A DNA stretch of 64,000 bases from positions 3,906,001 to 3,970,000 of the forward strand of contig NZ_CP180351.1 of assembly GCF_048006345.1 (NCBI RefSeq), read 5' to 3'. This DNA comes from Marivita sp030148515. Lineage in GTDB: Bacteria; Pseudomonadota; Alphaproteobacteria; Rhodobacterales; Rhodobacteraceae. Below, one piece after another: positions 15,762 through 24,142 of this stretch. The position numbers were made by a program, and so were the translations under genes. The notes below the pieces were generated by a model. The model was not told where the DNA came from. It did no database searches and saw only the letters and a program-made list of their open reading frames with translations. Every line of letters begins with the position of its first letter. The first letter of the stretch is position 1.

Positions 15762-17804
15762 TTACGTCCGGCGGCCTTCGCGCAGCCATGCTGCAAGGAT
15801 CAGACCGGATGCCAAGAGCAGCACAAGCCAACCCGGCAGCATCGGTGTCTGTGTCACGTCCAATGTCTCGAACGCCTCGCGCGGGGTAATGCCAAGCCAA
15901 CCGCGCCCGGCCGCGGGGCGGCCTTCGCCGACCGCACGGATGCTGGGCACACCGTCCTCCAGCCGCCTGACGCCACCGCCCGTTCCGTCAACAGTCGCTT
16001 CGAGAACCTCACCGCTGGCGATGGTCTGTTCGAATTCGCGCGGAGCCGCAGGGCCAAGGCCGACCACGGCCTCCTGATCGCCCTCTGCCAAGCGATAGAG
16101 ACCAATCTCCGGCCCTGTATAGAGCGCCTCGAACCGACCGGGTGTCACCTCGTCCAGCATGATTTCTTCCTCGGTGCCATCGGGCCGTGTGACGGTGACG
16201 GTGCCGATTGTTTCATCCAAGGTGCGGCGGATGATGCGCATGGTCTGCCCGGTGGGTTCGGCCCAAAGCGCCTCTTCCTCAAGCTCGGGTTCCTTCATCA
16301 TCCAATGGGCCAGACGGCGCAGCAGATCGAGCTGCGGCCCGCCCCCTTCAAAGCCGCGCGACCAGAGCCAGGCGTGATCCGACGCGATCAGCGCAACACG
16401 GCCTTCGCCGACCCTGTCCAGAACGAGAAGCGGCCTGTCATCGACCCCGGTCATGAGCACGTCGCCGCCGACGGGTTCGACTTCGATCTGGCGCATCCAG
16501 CGACCCCATGTCTCGGCTCCGGCCAGTCCGGATGTCACCGGGTGGCGGTCACCCAGATCGGAGATGGCAGGACGGTAGCCGCGCTCGATCACGCGGGCGG
16601 TGGGTTCGGCGGGAATGATGCTTGCCAAAGGCGAGCGATAGATGCTGTCCGCGCTGGCAAAATCGGGTCCGGCCGCGATCAACACAGCGCCACCGGATTG
16701 CACGTAGTTCGCGACGTTGTCGAGATAAATGGCCGGCAGGATGCCGCGCCGCTTGTAGCGGTCGAAGATGATGAGGTCGAAATCCTCGATCTTCTCAAGG
16801 AAAAGCTCGCGGGTGGGGAAGGCGATCAGCGACAGTTCCGTCACCGGCACGCCGTCCTGTTTCTCGGGCGGGCGAAGGATGGTGAAATGCACAAGGTCCA
16901 CCGAGCTGTCGGATTTCAGCAGGTTGCGCCATGTCCGGCCCCCCGCATGCGGTTCGCCACTGACGAGCAGCACGCGCAGGCGGTCGCGCACGCCATTGAT
17001 TTGCACAAGCGCCGTGTTGTTGCGGTCGGTGAGTTCGTCCTCGGCGGTGGGGACGGTGAATTGGATCACGTTCAGCCCGCCATGGGGCAGCGTGATCGGC
17101 AGTTCGATGTCTTCGCCAATGGGCATGTCAAAGCGCTGCGGCTCTTGCCCGTCGACGGAAATATCGATCACGGTGGATGCTGCTTGCGGTGCGGCGCCAT
17201 CATCCTCGACCCGCAGGGTTAGGGTCACCGGTTCACCCAGAATGGCAAAGGCGGGCGCGTTCTTGACGATCAGGCGGCGGTCCCAGTCGGTTTCCTTGCC
17301 GGTGAGCAGCAGGTGCAACGGCGCAGGCAGGTCGGGGGTCCGTTCAAGATCGTGGACCCGCCCATCGCTGAGCAGGAAGATGCCCGCGATGCGGCCGCGC
17401 GGTTCTTCGGCGAGGGCATCCGAAACCGCAGACATGAGCAGCGTCCCGGTGTCACCCTCTCCGTCGCCTACTTCGATCCGGCGAATTTCGGTGTTTTCGC
17501 GGGCGTTCAGTTGCGCGGCCAGTGACACGGCGGAATTGGTGGTGCTGTTGATGCGATCGCCCAGCGACTGGCTTGCGCTCTTGTCCTCGACGATCAGAAC
17601 GATGTTGGACAGCGGCGCGCGGTCTTCGACCTGGTAGGACGGTTGTGCAAGCGCGCCCAGCACGACAAGCGCCGCCAGTGCCCGGAGCGCCCATCCCTGC
17701 AGTCCGCGCCACAGCGCGAGGGCGATGCCAAGCGCTGCAAGGGCCGCCAGAACGGCAATGAACATCCACGGAAGAAGTGGATCAAAGACGATGCTTCCGG
17801 TCAT
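15762..17804 (-). CDS. Large membrane protein, glutamine-amidotransferase/VWA-like (COG5426-like)
   Basis: 680 residues. Two N-terminal membrane helices (about 10-30 and 38-55) are followed by a VWA-like segment (IVLIVEDKSASQSLGDRI), a region of beta domains, and a class I glutamine-amidotransferase-like fold (RLRVLLVSGEPHAGGRTWRNLL onwards). A C-terminal helix (PGWLVLLLASGLILAAWL) follows. No catalytic Cys/His/Glu triad is evident, so an enzymatic role is doubtful. ATG at 17804 overlaps the stop of the DUF4159 gene (ATGA); the TTG one codon upstream is less likely. It is the last gene of the MoxR-DUF58-DUF4159 operon. Its function is unknown and probably structural or regulatory in the envelope. 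Confidence 0.75.
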   Translation of the reverse strand: MTGSIVFDPLLPWMFIAVLAALAALGIALALWRGLQGWALRALAALVVLGALAQPSYQVEDRAPLSNIVLIVEDKSASQSLGDRINSTTNSAVSLAAQLNARENTEIRRIEVGDGEGDTGTLLMSAVSDALAEEPRGRIAGIFLLSDGRVHDLERTPDLPAPLHLLLTGKETDWDRRLIVKNAPAFAILGEPVTLTLRVEDDGAAPQAASTVIDISVDGQEPQRFDMPIGEDIELPITLPHGGLNVIQFTVPTAEDELTDRNNTALVQINGVRDRLRVLLVSGEPHAGGRTWRNLLKSDSSVDLVHFTILRPPEKQDGVPVTELSLIAFPTRELFLEKIEDFDLIIFDRYKRRGILPAIYLDNVANYVQSGGAVLIAAGPDFASADSIYRSPLASIIPAEPTARVIERGYRPAISDLGDRHPVTSGLAGAETWGRWMRQIEVEPVGGDVLMTGVDDRPLLVLDRVGEGRVALIASDHAWLWSRGFEGGGPQLDLLRRLAHWMMKEPELEEEALWAEPTGQTMRIIRRTLDETIGTVTVTRPDGTEEEIMLDEVTPGRFEALYTGPEIGLYRLAEGDQEAVVGLGPAAPREFEQTIASGEVLEATVDGTGGGVRRLEDGVPSIRAVGEGRPAAGRGWLGITPREAFETLDVTQTPMLPGWLVLLLASGLILAAWLREGRRT

Positions 17805-20575
17805 CAATTGCCCAATCTGTCAAGAAGTGCAGGCACGTGAACCTGATCGGATTTATAGTTCCCGGTCAGCACGTGCATGACCAGATTGACCCCAAAGCGA
17901 TAGGCGATCTCGCGCTGGCGTTCGCCGGAATAGCCGCTGCCAATGGGAAACATCGGGTTGCCGCGCGCATCCATCGCCCAGGCTGCCGCCCAGTCGTTGC
18001 CGCCGATGATCACGGGGGTCACGTTGTCATTCAGGTTGCGGAAGGGCATGCCTTCGACCAGTTCGGCATCAGGCGGAGAGGCCTCTACCCAGACATCGGT
18101 GCTGTTGTGCCTGCCGGGGAAATCCTGAAGCAGGTAGAACGTGCGGGTGAGGACGTGGTCCTGCGGCAGCGGCTCCAGCGGCGGAATGTCGAGCGGCGCG
18201 GCCAGCTGTTGCAGCTTGCGGCCATTCGGGCTGCCGGTGCCGAAACGGGCGATGTCGGCATCGCGGGTGTCGAACATGATCATCCCGCCGGACCGCAGAT
18301 AGGTGTTCAGCTTGGCATAGGCTTCGGCCGAGGGGGTTGGTTGGGTGGGTGTGATCGGCCAGTAGAGGAACGGGAAGAACGCCAGCTCATCGGTTTCAAG
18401 GTTGACCGCGACCGGATCTGCGGGTTCGACCGAGGTGCGGAAGAACAGGGTTTCCGACAGGCCCACAAGCCCCGCTTGGGCGGTGCGGTCCAGCGCCTCA
18501 TCGCCCGTAATGACATGGGCAAACGTGACCTCGGCCGTGGCCGCAAGGGCGAACAGGTCGTCCGAGGATTGCGCCAGTGCCGGGGCGGCCGGCATCAACA
18601 ACACCGCAAGCACAACGCCCGCCGCCGTTGTGGCGCGGGGTCCGGAAAGGCGACCCGACAGGAACAGCGATGCGATGATGTCCGCCAGCAAGAGCGCGAG
18701 GGAGAGGGCGAGGAGCCATCCCGCGAGCGGCGTTTCCTCGGATTGGGCAAGTCCTTCGACGGTGACATCCGAGGGCCAGCTTGCCGGGGTCAGCGTCTCA
18801 TCGGTGCTTAGAACATTGCGGGCCAATGCACGGTCCTGGCTTTGGTAAAGGCCGGGGCGCAGGTCGGGACCGAGGGCTGCCTCGACAAGAGCTTCGCCTG
18901 TGACACCCTGAAGGGTGCTGCCATCGGTCAGAGAGCCGAACGCATCAAGCACGAGGTTTGGCTGCCAGATCGTTCCCGCAAGCTCTTCCGCGCTGGGTGT
19001 TGCACCACTTCCTGCAGCAATGGCCAGACGTTCGAGCATCTGCACGAAGAGACCGGACAGCGGCAGGGACGACCATTCGGCATTCGCAGTGACGTGGAAC
19101 AGGATGATCTGACCCTGACCCACCGCCTTGCGCGTAACCAGCGGCGTCCCATCGGTGAGTTGCGCGATCACGCGTTCTGCCAAGGCGGGATCGGGCTGCG
19201 CCATGACCTGCGCGGTGACGGTCACATCGGCGGGCACGGGCAGGCCAAAGAACGGGCTGTCCTCGCCGAATTCGGCCAGCGATTTCGGCTCTCCCCAGCT
19301 CATGGCACCACCAACGCTGCGGCCACCGGCGCGCAGGCGTACGGGCAGAAGGGGGTCTTCGGCCTCTCGGCTGATGTCGCTTGCGGCCAGACGCGGCCCG
19401 GCAAAGCGCAGGAGGATGCCGCCATTGTCGAGCCATTCCAGCAGCGCCTCTTCCTCGGCCGCGCCAACGGTGGCCACATCAGCGAGGGCGATCACATCGG
19501 GATTGGCCGGGATCATGTCCATCAACGCGCCGGTCAGCAGGTCCGCGCTGGGTTCCAGCGCTTTCTCAAGGTAATGCAGCGGCGACAGCAGTTGCAGGCC
19601 CTCCCGATCCTCACGACCAGCCATCAGCGCCACTTCGCGGCGGCGCAGGCTGTCATCGGGAAGGGTGGTGGCACCCGCGCTGCGGTTGCCTTCGATCTCG
19701 AACCGGTTGATCCGCGCGCGCAGTTCCGAGGGCAGGGCCAGCGCGGTTTCGGTTGTCGTGGCGTCCGCATCGAACGTGGCCGTCGCCCGCGCCAGAACCG
19801 CCGGATTGCCAGCAGGGTCCCGGCCCTGGGCCAGGATCGTGACCTCGCGCGCGGCACCCGATTGGGCGCGAAGCGCGGTCAGAACGATATTGCCGTCTTC
19901 AAATCGTGCGGGGGCTAGACCCAGAATGCTTTGTCCGGCCTGAAATACCGTGACGGTCCCACGGTCTTCGAGCGCGGACAGAAGCGTTTCGCGTCCGTCA
20001 TGGTCAAGCCCGTCGGACATCCAGTAGGTGTCGAAATCGCCCTCTGGCAAAAGCTCAACAGCGCGGGTGATCTGGGCCTCGCCAGGTTCCCATGGTTCCG
20101 GTGTCAGTCCGACCAGTCGCGTGCGCAGGTCGTCTGCAGTCTGGAACGTTGTGGGTTCGGGTGATGTCAGTTTGAGAAGCGCGACGCGACGGTCATCGCG
20201 GGCGGCTTGTGCCAGAAGGCCATCAAGGGCCTGCGTGCGGGCGCGCCAGCTTGCGGCACTGGCCCAGGACGCGTCCATAACCAACAAGAGAGGTCCGTCA
20301 TTCGCCGCGATGTCGTCGGTCTGCGGGTTCAGGATCGGGCCAGCCAGCCCGATGATGATTGCCGCGACCGCCAGCATCCGCAACAAAAGCAGCCACCACG
20401 GAGTGCGGTCGCTGACCTGATCGTCGTCCTTCAGGCCAAGCAGCAGGACAACACCGGGGAACATGCGGCGGATCGGGGCAGGCGGCACGGCGCGCAGGAT
20501 CAGCCAAAGGATCGGTAGCGCCAGAAGCGTCAGCAAAAGCCAGGGGGTCGCAAATCCGATGCCAAATAGCGTCAT
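17804..20575 (-). CDS. BatA/DUF4159-domain membrane protein
   Basis: 923 residues. The N-terminal 90 residues match the BatA/aerotolerance membrane module (FATPWLLLTLLALPILWLIL, then a second helix after TPWW). A VWA-like region follows (LLLVMDASWASAASWRART), then a large periplasmic part, another helix near residues 640-660, and a C-terminal DUF4159 domain of about 210 residues (TFAHVITG to the end). It starts at ATG 20575, overlapping the DUF58 stop (ATGA), and its own stop overlaps the next start. Family members occur with MoxR ATPases and DUF58 proteins; the biochemical role is not established. It is likely an inner-membrane complex partner. Confidence 0.82.
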   Translation of the reverse strand: MTLFGIGFATPWLLLTLLALPILWLILRAVPPAPIRRMFPGVVLLLGLKDDDQVSDRTPWWLLLLRMLAVAAIIIGLAGPILNPQTDDIAANDGPLLLVMDASWASAASWRARTQALDGLLAQAARDDRRVALLKLTSPEPTTFQTADDLRTRLVGLTPEPWEPGEAQITRAVELLPEGDFDTYWMSDGLDHDGRETLLSALEDRGTVTVFQAGQSILGLAPARFEDGNIVLTALRAQSGAAREVTILAQGRDPAGNPAVLARATATFDADATTTETALALPSELRARINRFEIEGNRSAGATTLPDDSLRRREVALMAGREDREGLQLLSPLHYLEKALEPSADLLTGALMDMIPANPDVIALADVATVGAAEEEALLEWLDNGGILLRFAGPRLAASDISREAEDPLLPVRLRAGGRSVGGAMSWGEPKSLAEFGEDSPFFGLPVPADVTVTAQVMAQPDPALAERVIAQLTDGTPLVTRKAVGQGQIILFHVTANAEWSSLPLSGLFVQMLERLAIAAGSGATPSAEELAGTIWQPNLVLDAFGSLTDGSTLQGVTGEALVEAALGPDLRPGLYQSQDRALARNVLSTDETLTPASWPSDVTVEGLAQSEETPLAGWLLALSLALLLADIIASLFLSGRLSGPRATTAAGVVLAVLLMPAAPALAQSSDDLFALAATAEVTFAHVITGDEALDRTAQAGLVGLSETLFFRTSVEPADPVAVNLETDELAFFPFLYWPITPTQPTPSAEAYAKLNTYLRSGGMIMFDTRDADIARFGTGSPNGRKLQQLAAPLDIPPLEPLPQDHVLTRTFYLLQDFPGRHNSTDVWVEASPPDAELVEGMPFRNLNDNVTPVIIGGNDWAAAWAMDARGNPMFPIGSGYSGERQREIAYRFGVNLVMHVLTGNYKSDQVHVPALLDRLGN

Positions 20576-21447
20576 CCGTGAGCCCCATCCATAGCCCGGT
20601 AAATCCAGAGAAGCGCGGATTGCGCGCTCTCGCTTGTGTGGTGGCAAAGGTATTGCCAGCCGGTTAACCGCGACAGCCGGTCAAGCCGGTCTTTCCGTTC
20701 GGCAAGCCGGTCCAGATAGCGGGTCCGCAGATCGCCCGCTTTGAGCGTTTCATGTACGATCCCGCCACCGACGCTTTGAAAGATCGTGCGCCCGTCGAAA
20801 GGAAAGCTTTCTTCGCTGGGGTCGAGAATCTGAACAAGCGCACCGCGCACGCCGCGATCTGCCGCCTTGGTCAGGGCGGCCTCGACAGGCTCAGGATCAC
20901 CCAGGAAATCGGAAAAGAAGATCGCCCGCGACTGCGGGATCATGCCGCGCGCTTCTGGTTCGGAATAATCGTCCCCGTGGTCGACCGACAACATATGCGC
21001 AAGCCGCGTGATCTGCGCCTGCCCCCGCCGGGGCGGCAGGTCGAAACCGGTGAGACCCACACGTTCGCCGCCACGAATGAGCAGGATCGCACTGGCCAGC
21101 GCCAGAGTGCGGGCGCGGTCGGCTTTGGTCGGCAGGTTGGCGTCGGAGGCAAACCGCATGGATGCCGCCTGATCCACCCAGAGGATGACGCTTTGCGCAA
21201 TCTGCCATTCGCGTTCGCGCACGAATTGCGTGTCGCTGCGGGCCGAGCGCCGCCAGTCGATGTCGCGCAGGGCGTCGCCCTGCTGCATGGGCCGGTATTG
21301 CCAGAAATCATCGCCCAATCCGGACCTGCGCCGCCCGTGTTCACCCAAAAGAACGGTTCCGGCCAAGTGCTCTGCCCGCGCCAGAAGCGCGGGAAGCTTG
21401 GCGGCTTCCTCTTCCGAGCGTTGACGAAGGGCAGCGACGTTTGTCAC
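20572..21447 (-). CDS. DUF58 domain-containing protein
   Basis: 291 residues. DUF58 proteins carry a VWA-related fold; the signature RSGLGDDFWQYRPMQQGDALRDIDWRRSAR is complete here, followed by FVREREWQIAQSVILWVDQAASM. The start is GTG at 21447 (VTNVAALRQRSEEEA), overlapping the MoxR stop as GTGA; an in-frame upstream extension is the antisense of moxR and is rejected. No membrane segment is seen. DUF58 proteins are usually encoded with MoxR AAA+ ATPases and are thought to be their clients or adaptors. It is translationally coupled to both neighbours. Confidence 0.88.
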   Translation of the reverse strand: MTNVAALRQRSEEEAAKLPALLARAEHLAGTVLLGEHGRRRSGLGDDFWQYRPMQQGDALRDIDWRRSARSDTQFVREREWQIAQSVILWVDQAASMRFASDANLPTKADRARTLALASAILLIRGGERVGLTGFDLPPRRGQAQITRLAHMLSVDHGDDYSEPEARGMIPQSRAIFFSDFLGDPEPVEAALTKAADRGVRGALVQILDPSEESFPFDGRTIFQSVGGGIVHETLKAGDLRTRYLDRLAERKDRLDRLSRLTGWQYLCHHTSESAQSALLWIYRAMDGAHG

Positions 21448-22451
21448 GCAGCAGCCTCGGTTGCCATCATGCGGTGGGCCACATCGTCGATCAGGCTGCC
21501 AAGATCTTCGCCGCGCGCACGGGCCGAGAAGGTCAGCGCCATCCGGTGGGTCAGAACCGGGCGGGCCATATTGATGACGTCCTCGGGCGACGGAGCCAGA
21601 CGCCCTTCCAGAAGGGCACGCGCACGAACGGTCAACATCAGCGCTTGCGCCGCGCGCGGGCCAGGCCCCCATGCGACGGTGTCCTTGACGCGGTCACCGG
21701 CCAGCGGGTCATGCGGACGGAAAGCGCGCACCAGATCGAGGATCATTTCGACCACGGCATCGCCAACGGGCATCCGGCGCAGCAACTTCTGCGCGGCGAT
21801 CAGTTCGTCGGCGGTAAAGACCTCGTAAGCATCGGCCTCTTCCGCACCTGTGGTGGCGAGAAGGATCTCTTTTTCGGTCTTGCGGTCGGGATACTGCACG
21901 TCGATCTGCACAAGAAAGCGGTCAAGCTGGGCTTCCGGAAGGGGGTAGGTGCCTTCCTGCTCGATCGGGTTCTGGGTGGCCAGAACGTGGAACGGTGCGT
22001 CCAGCTTGCGGGTTTCGCCCGCCACCGTGACCGCCTTTTCCTGCATCGCCTGCAGCAGCGCCGATTGTGTCCGCGGGCTGGCGCGGTTGATTTCGTCGGC
22101 CATCAGAAGCTGGCAGAAGATCGGGCCCTGGATGAACTTGAAGGCCCGGCTGCCATCAGACCCGGTTTCCAGCACTTCGGACCCAAGAATATCTGCAGGC
22201 ATCAGGTCCGGCGTGAACTGCACGCGGTTGCCATTGAGCCCCATGACGGTCGAAACGGTCTCAACAAGACGGGTTTTCCCAAGGCCGGGCAGGCCGATCA
22301 GCAGTCCGTGACCCCCGCACAAAAGTGCCGCCAAGGTGAGTTCGACCACACGCTCCTGACCGATGAAGCGGCGGGTGATCGCCGTCTTGGCCTGCGCCAG
22401 CTTGTCTTCCAGCGCTTCGATCTCTGCGACCAAATCTTCGCCTGCGGCCAT
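21444..22451 (-). CDS. MoxR-family AAA+ ATPase
   Basis: 335 residues. Walker A is GLPGLGKTRLVE (about residues 52-63), Walker B LLMADEINRASP, with the following sensor 1 in VLATQNPIEQEGTYPLPEAQLDRF and the typical MoxR C-terminal lid. MoxR ATPases act as chaperones that remodel or activate VWA-domain protein complexes, for example in metal-centre insertion. It is the first gene of a four-gene operon whose genes all overlap by four bases, so the four products are made in concert. It starts at ATG 22451 (MAAGEDLVAEIEAL). It diverges from the DUF1285 gene with a gap of about 70 bp. Confidence 0.93.
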   Translation of the reverse strand: MAAGEDLVAEIEALEDKLAQAKTAITRRFIGQERVVELTLAALLCGGHGLLIGLPGLGKTRLVETVSTVMGLNGNRVQFTPDLMPADILGSEVLETGSDGSRAFKFIQGPIFCQLLMADEINRASPRTQSALLQAMQEKAVTVAGETRKLDAPFHVLATQNPIEQEGTYPLPEAQLDRFLVQIDVQYPDRKTEKEILLATTGAEEADAYEVFTADELIAAQKLLRRMPVGDAVVEMILDLVRAFRPHDPLAGDRVKDTVAWGPGPRAAQALMLTVRARALLEGRLAPSPEDVINMARPVLTHRMALTFSARARGEDLGSLIDDVAHRMMATEAAA

Positions 22452-22521
22452 GACGTGTCTCCCTTGCGCATTACGTCCGTTTCAAGAAAGTGTAATGCGC
22501 AAAGGGGAAATGGCAAAAGCA

Positions 22522-23112
22522 ATGAGCGCACAAGATCGTGTAATTCCATCCGCCGAAGGCATCGCTGCCTCTGTTCGCGCCACAAAGAGCAAGGGTTTGC
22601 CGCCGGTCCACCTGTGGAACCCGCCGTTTTGCGGTGATCTCGACATGCGCATCGCCCGCGACGGGACGTGGTTCTATCTTGGCACGCCGATTGGCCGCGC
22701 CCCTTTGGTCAAGCTGTTTTCTTCGATTCTGCGCAAGGATGGCGACAAGTATTTCCTCGTGACCCCGGTCGAGAAGGTGGGAATCACGGTGGACGACGCA
22801 CCGTTTGTTGCCACCGATTTCGACGTGACCGGTGAGGGCGAGGAACAGGTGCTGACCTTCACCACCCATGTCGGAGACACGGCGGTCGCCGGGCCTGACC
22901 ATCCGATCCGGGTGGAGCGCGATGCAGAAACCGGGGAGCCCTCACCCTACGTGCTGGTGCGCGCCAATCTTGAAGCGCTGATCGACCGCAAGAGTTTCTA
23001 CCGCTTGGTCGATTGCGGCACGCACCATGAGGAGGACGGGCAAAGCTGGTTCGGCGTCTGGTCGGGCGGGCAGTTCTTTCCGATCATCCCGTCAGCAGAC
23101 CTGCCGGAGTGA
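22522..23112 (+). CDS. DUF1285 domain-containing protein
   Basis: 196 residues from the preferred start (MSAQDRVIPSAEGIAA). The DUF1285 family signature is present: PVHLWNPPFCGDLDMRIARDGTW, then YLGTPIGRAPLVKLFSSILRKDGDKYFLVTPVEK. It is a small soluble beta-rich protein of unknown function, common in proteobacteria. Two longer in-frame starts exist (22495, MRKGEMAKAM, and 22510); an AAAGGGG stretch at 22501-22507 could serve 22510 or, with long spacing, 22522. It is convergent with the sulfotransferase, with paired palindromes in the gap. Confidence 0.85.
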   Translation: MSAQDRVIPSAEGIAASVRATKSKGLPPVHLWNPPFCGDLDMRIARDGTWFYLGTPIGRAPLVKLFSSILRKDGDKYFLVTPVEKVGITVDDAPFVATDFDVTGEGEEQVLTFTTHVGDTAVAGPDHPIRVERDAETGEPSPYVLVRANLEALIDRKSFYRLVDCGTHHEEDGQSWFGVWSGGQFFPIIPSADLPE

Positions 23113-23122
23113 TCGGCGCCGG

Positions 23123-23165
23123 AAGCCGCTTCGAAGCGGTTTAAAAACGCTTTTCGAAAAGCGTT
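23123..23165. repeat. Paired palindromes, copy B (convergent junction)
   Basis: Palindrome 1 (23123-23142) has core CCGCTTCGAAGCGG extended by a G-T pair and two A-T pairs. Palindrome 2 (23146-23165) is a perfect 20-bp palindrome with core TTTTCGAAAA inside AACGC/GCGTT. A 3-nt spacer (AAA) separates them. They lie 10 bp after the DUF1285 stop, in front of the convergent sulfotransferase stop. The architecture matches the copies at 11956, 26104 and 31426 although the stem sequences differ. No T-tract follows. Confidence 0.6.
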
Positions 23166-23182
23166 CCCGCCAAGCTTGACCG

Positions 23183-24001
23183 TCAGTCACCCAGCTTGGC
23201 GTGCACTTCATCAAGATCGATCTCACCGATGGGCATCTTGTTCCCCGGGTTCTCGAAATCGTATTTGAAGAGCTCGAAATCCTTTTTGTAGATTTCGTAG
23301 ATCAGGTGCATCGACAGATCGTCGAAATAATCTTCGACCGGATGGGCTCGCTTGGGTCCATGCCCTTCGCTTTCGTTGAAGCGGGGAATGGTCTTGAGGT
23401 CGATCTTCTTCTTGGTTTCGACATGGTTGAGCACATCGGCCATGCCGTCGTTGAAGGTCTCGGTCCAGAAGATGTTGTCGTAGCGGCCGCCATTGACGAT
23501 GAAGGTGCTGATATGGCCGGACATCGCGGACCAATGGATGTCTGGCTCCATCGGACGGCGCCAGCGGATGGTGTCGCGGGCAAAGAGCAGGAAGCGGCGG
23601 AAGCTCTTGATCTGGTCGAACTCCTGCTTGCCGTCCTCGCCACCAACTTCGATCCCGTATTTCTGGATCAGCAGCGGCACGAGGTTGCCGCGATAGCGTT
23701 TGCCGTTGCGCTGAATGCCGCAGATTTTGTCGAAGAACGAACTGAGGATGCGCGTGTAGGGGTTGCGCACGCAGGTGAACGCATAGGTGTCCTGTGCCTG
23801 AATGCGCTGGGTGATCGGGTCCTTCGAATGGTCCAGAGCCCATTTATGCAGGCCCGACTGCGCATCGTGGATGTCACCGTCAAAGAACGTGCCATGATCG
23901 GAATAATACATGATCTGACCAATGGTCGAACACGCGCATTTAGGAACCACGCGATAGACCATGCTTTCGCTTTCGGTCATCCATGTGCCGGGAAAACCCA
24001 T
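23183..24001 (-). CDS. Sulfotransferase family 2 domain protein
   Basis: 272 residues. The PAPS 5'-phosphosulfate loop is PKCACSTI (about residues 20-27) and the 3'-phosphate motif is CVRNPYTRILSSFFDKI, where the arginine and serine bind PAPS. The enzyme would transfer sulfate from PAPS to a sugar or other hydroxyl, releasing PAP. No signal peptide is present, so it acts in the cytosol. The start at 24001 (MGFPGTWMTESESMVY) has a GGAGG site 11 nt upstream. It diverges from a DUF5928 glycosyltransferase gene, the same partner type seen near 45 kb, which suggests sulfation of a growing glycan. Confidence 0.82.
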   Translation of the reverse strand: MGFPGTWMTESESMVYRVVPKCACSTIGQIMYYSDHGTFFDGDIHDAQSGLHKWALDHSKDPITQRIQAQDTYAFTCVRNPYTRILSSFFDKICGIQRNGKRYRGNLVPLLIQKYGIEVGGEDGKQEFDQIKSFRRFLLFARDTIRWRRPMEPDIHWSAMSGHISTFIVNGGRYDNIFWTETFNDGMADVLNHVETKKKIDLKTIPRFNESEGHGPKRAHPVEDYFDDLSMHLIYEIYKKDFELFKYDFENPGNKMPIGEIDLDEVHAKLGD

Positions 24002-24142
24002 TTTTCTGCCGCCTCCAGCCTCGTTCCGAGCTCTTGTCGTCCGGTAACGTAAACAAAAAATCAAAGAAAGTCGGTTTATTCAATCACTGAACATGCGTAT
24101 CACTATGAAAAAGAGGTAATAGTTGGGCAAATGAAGACCTGA

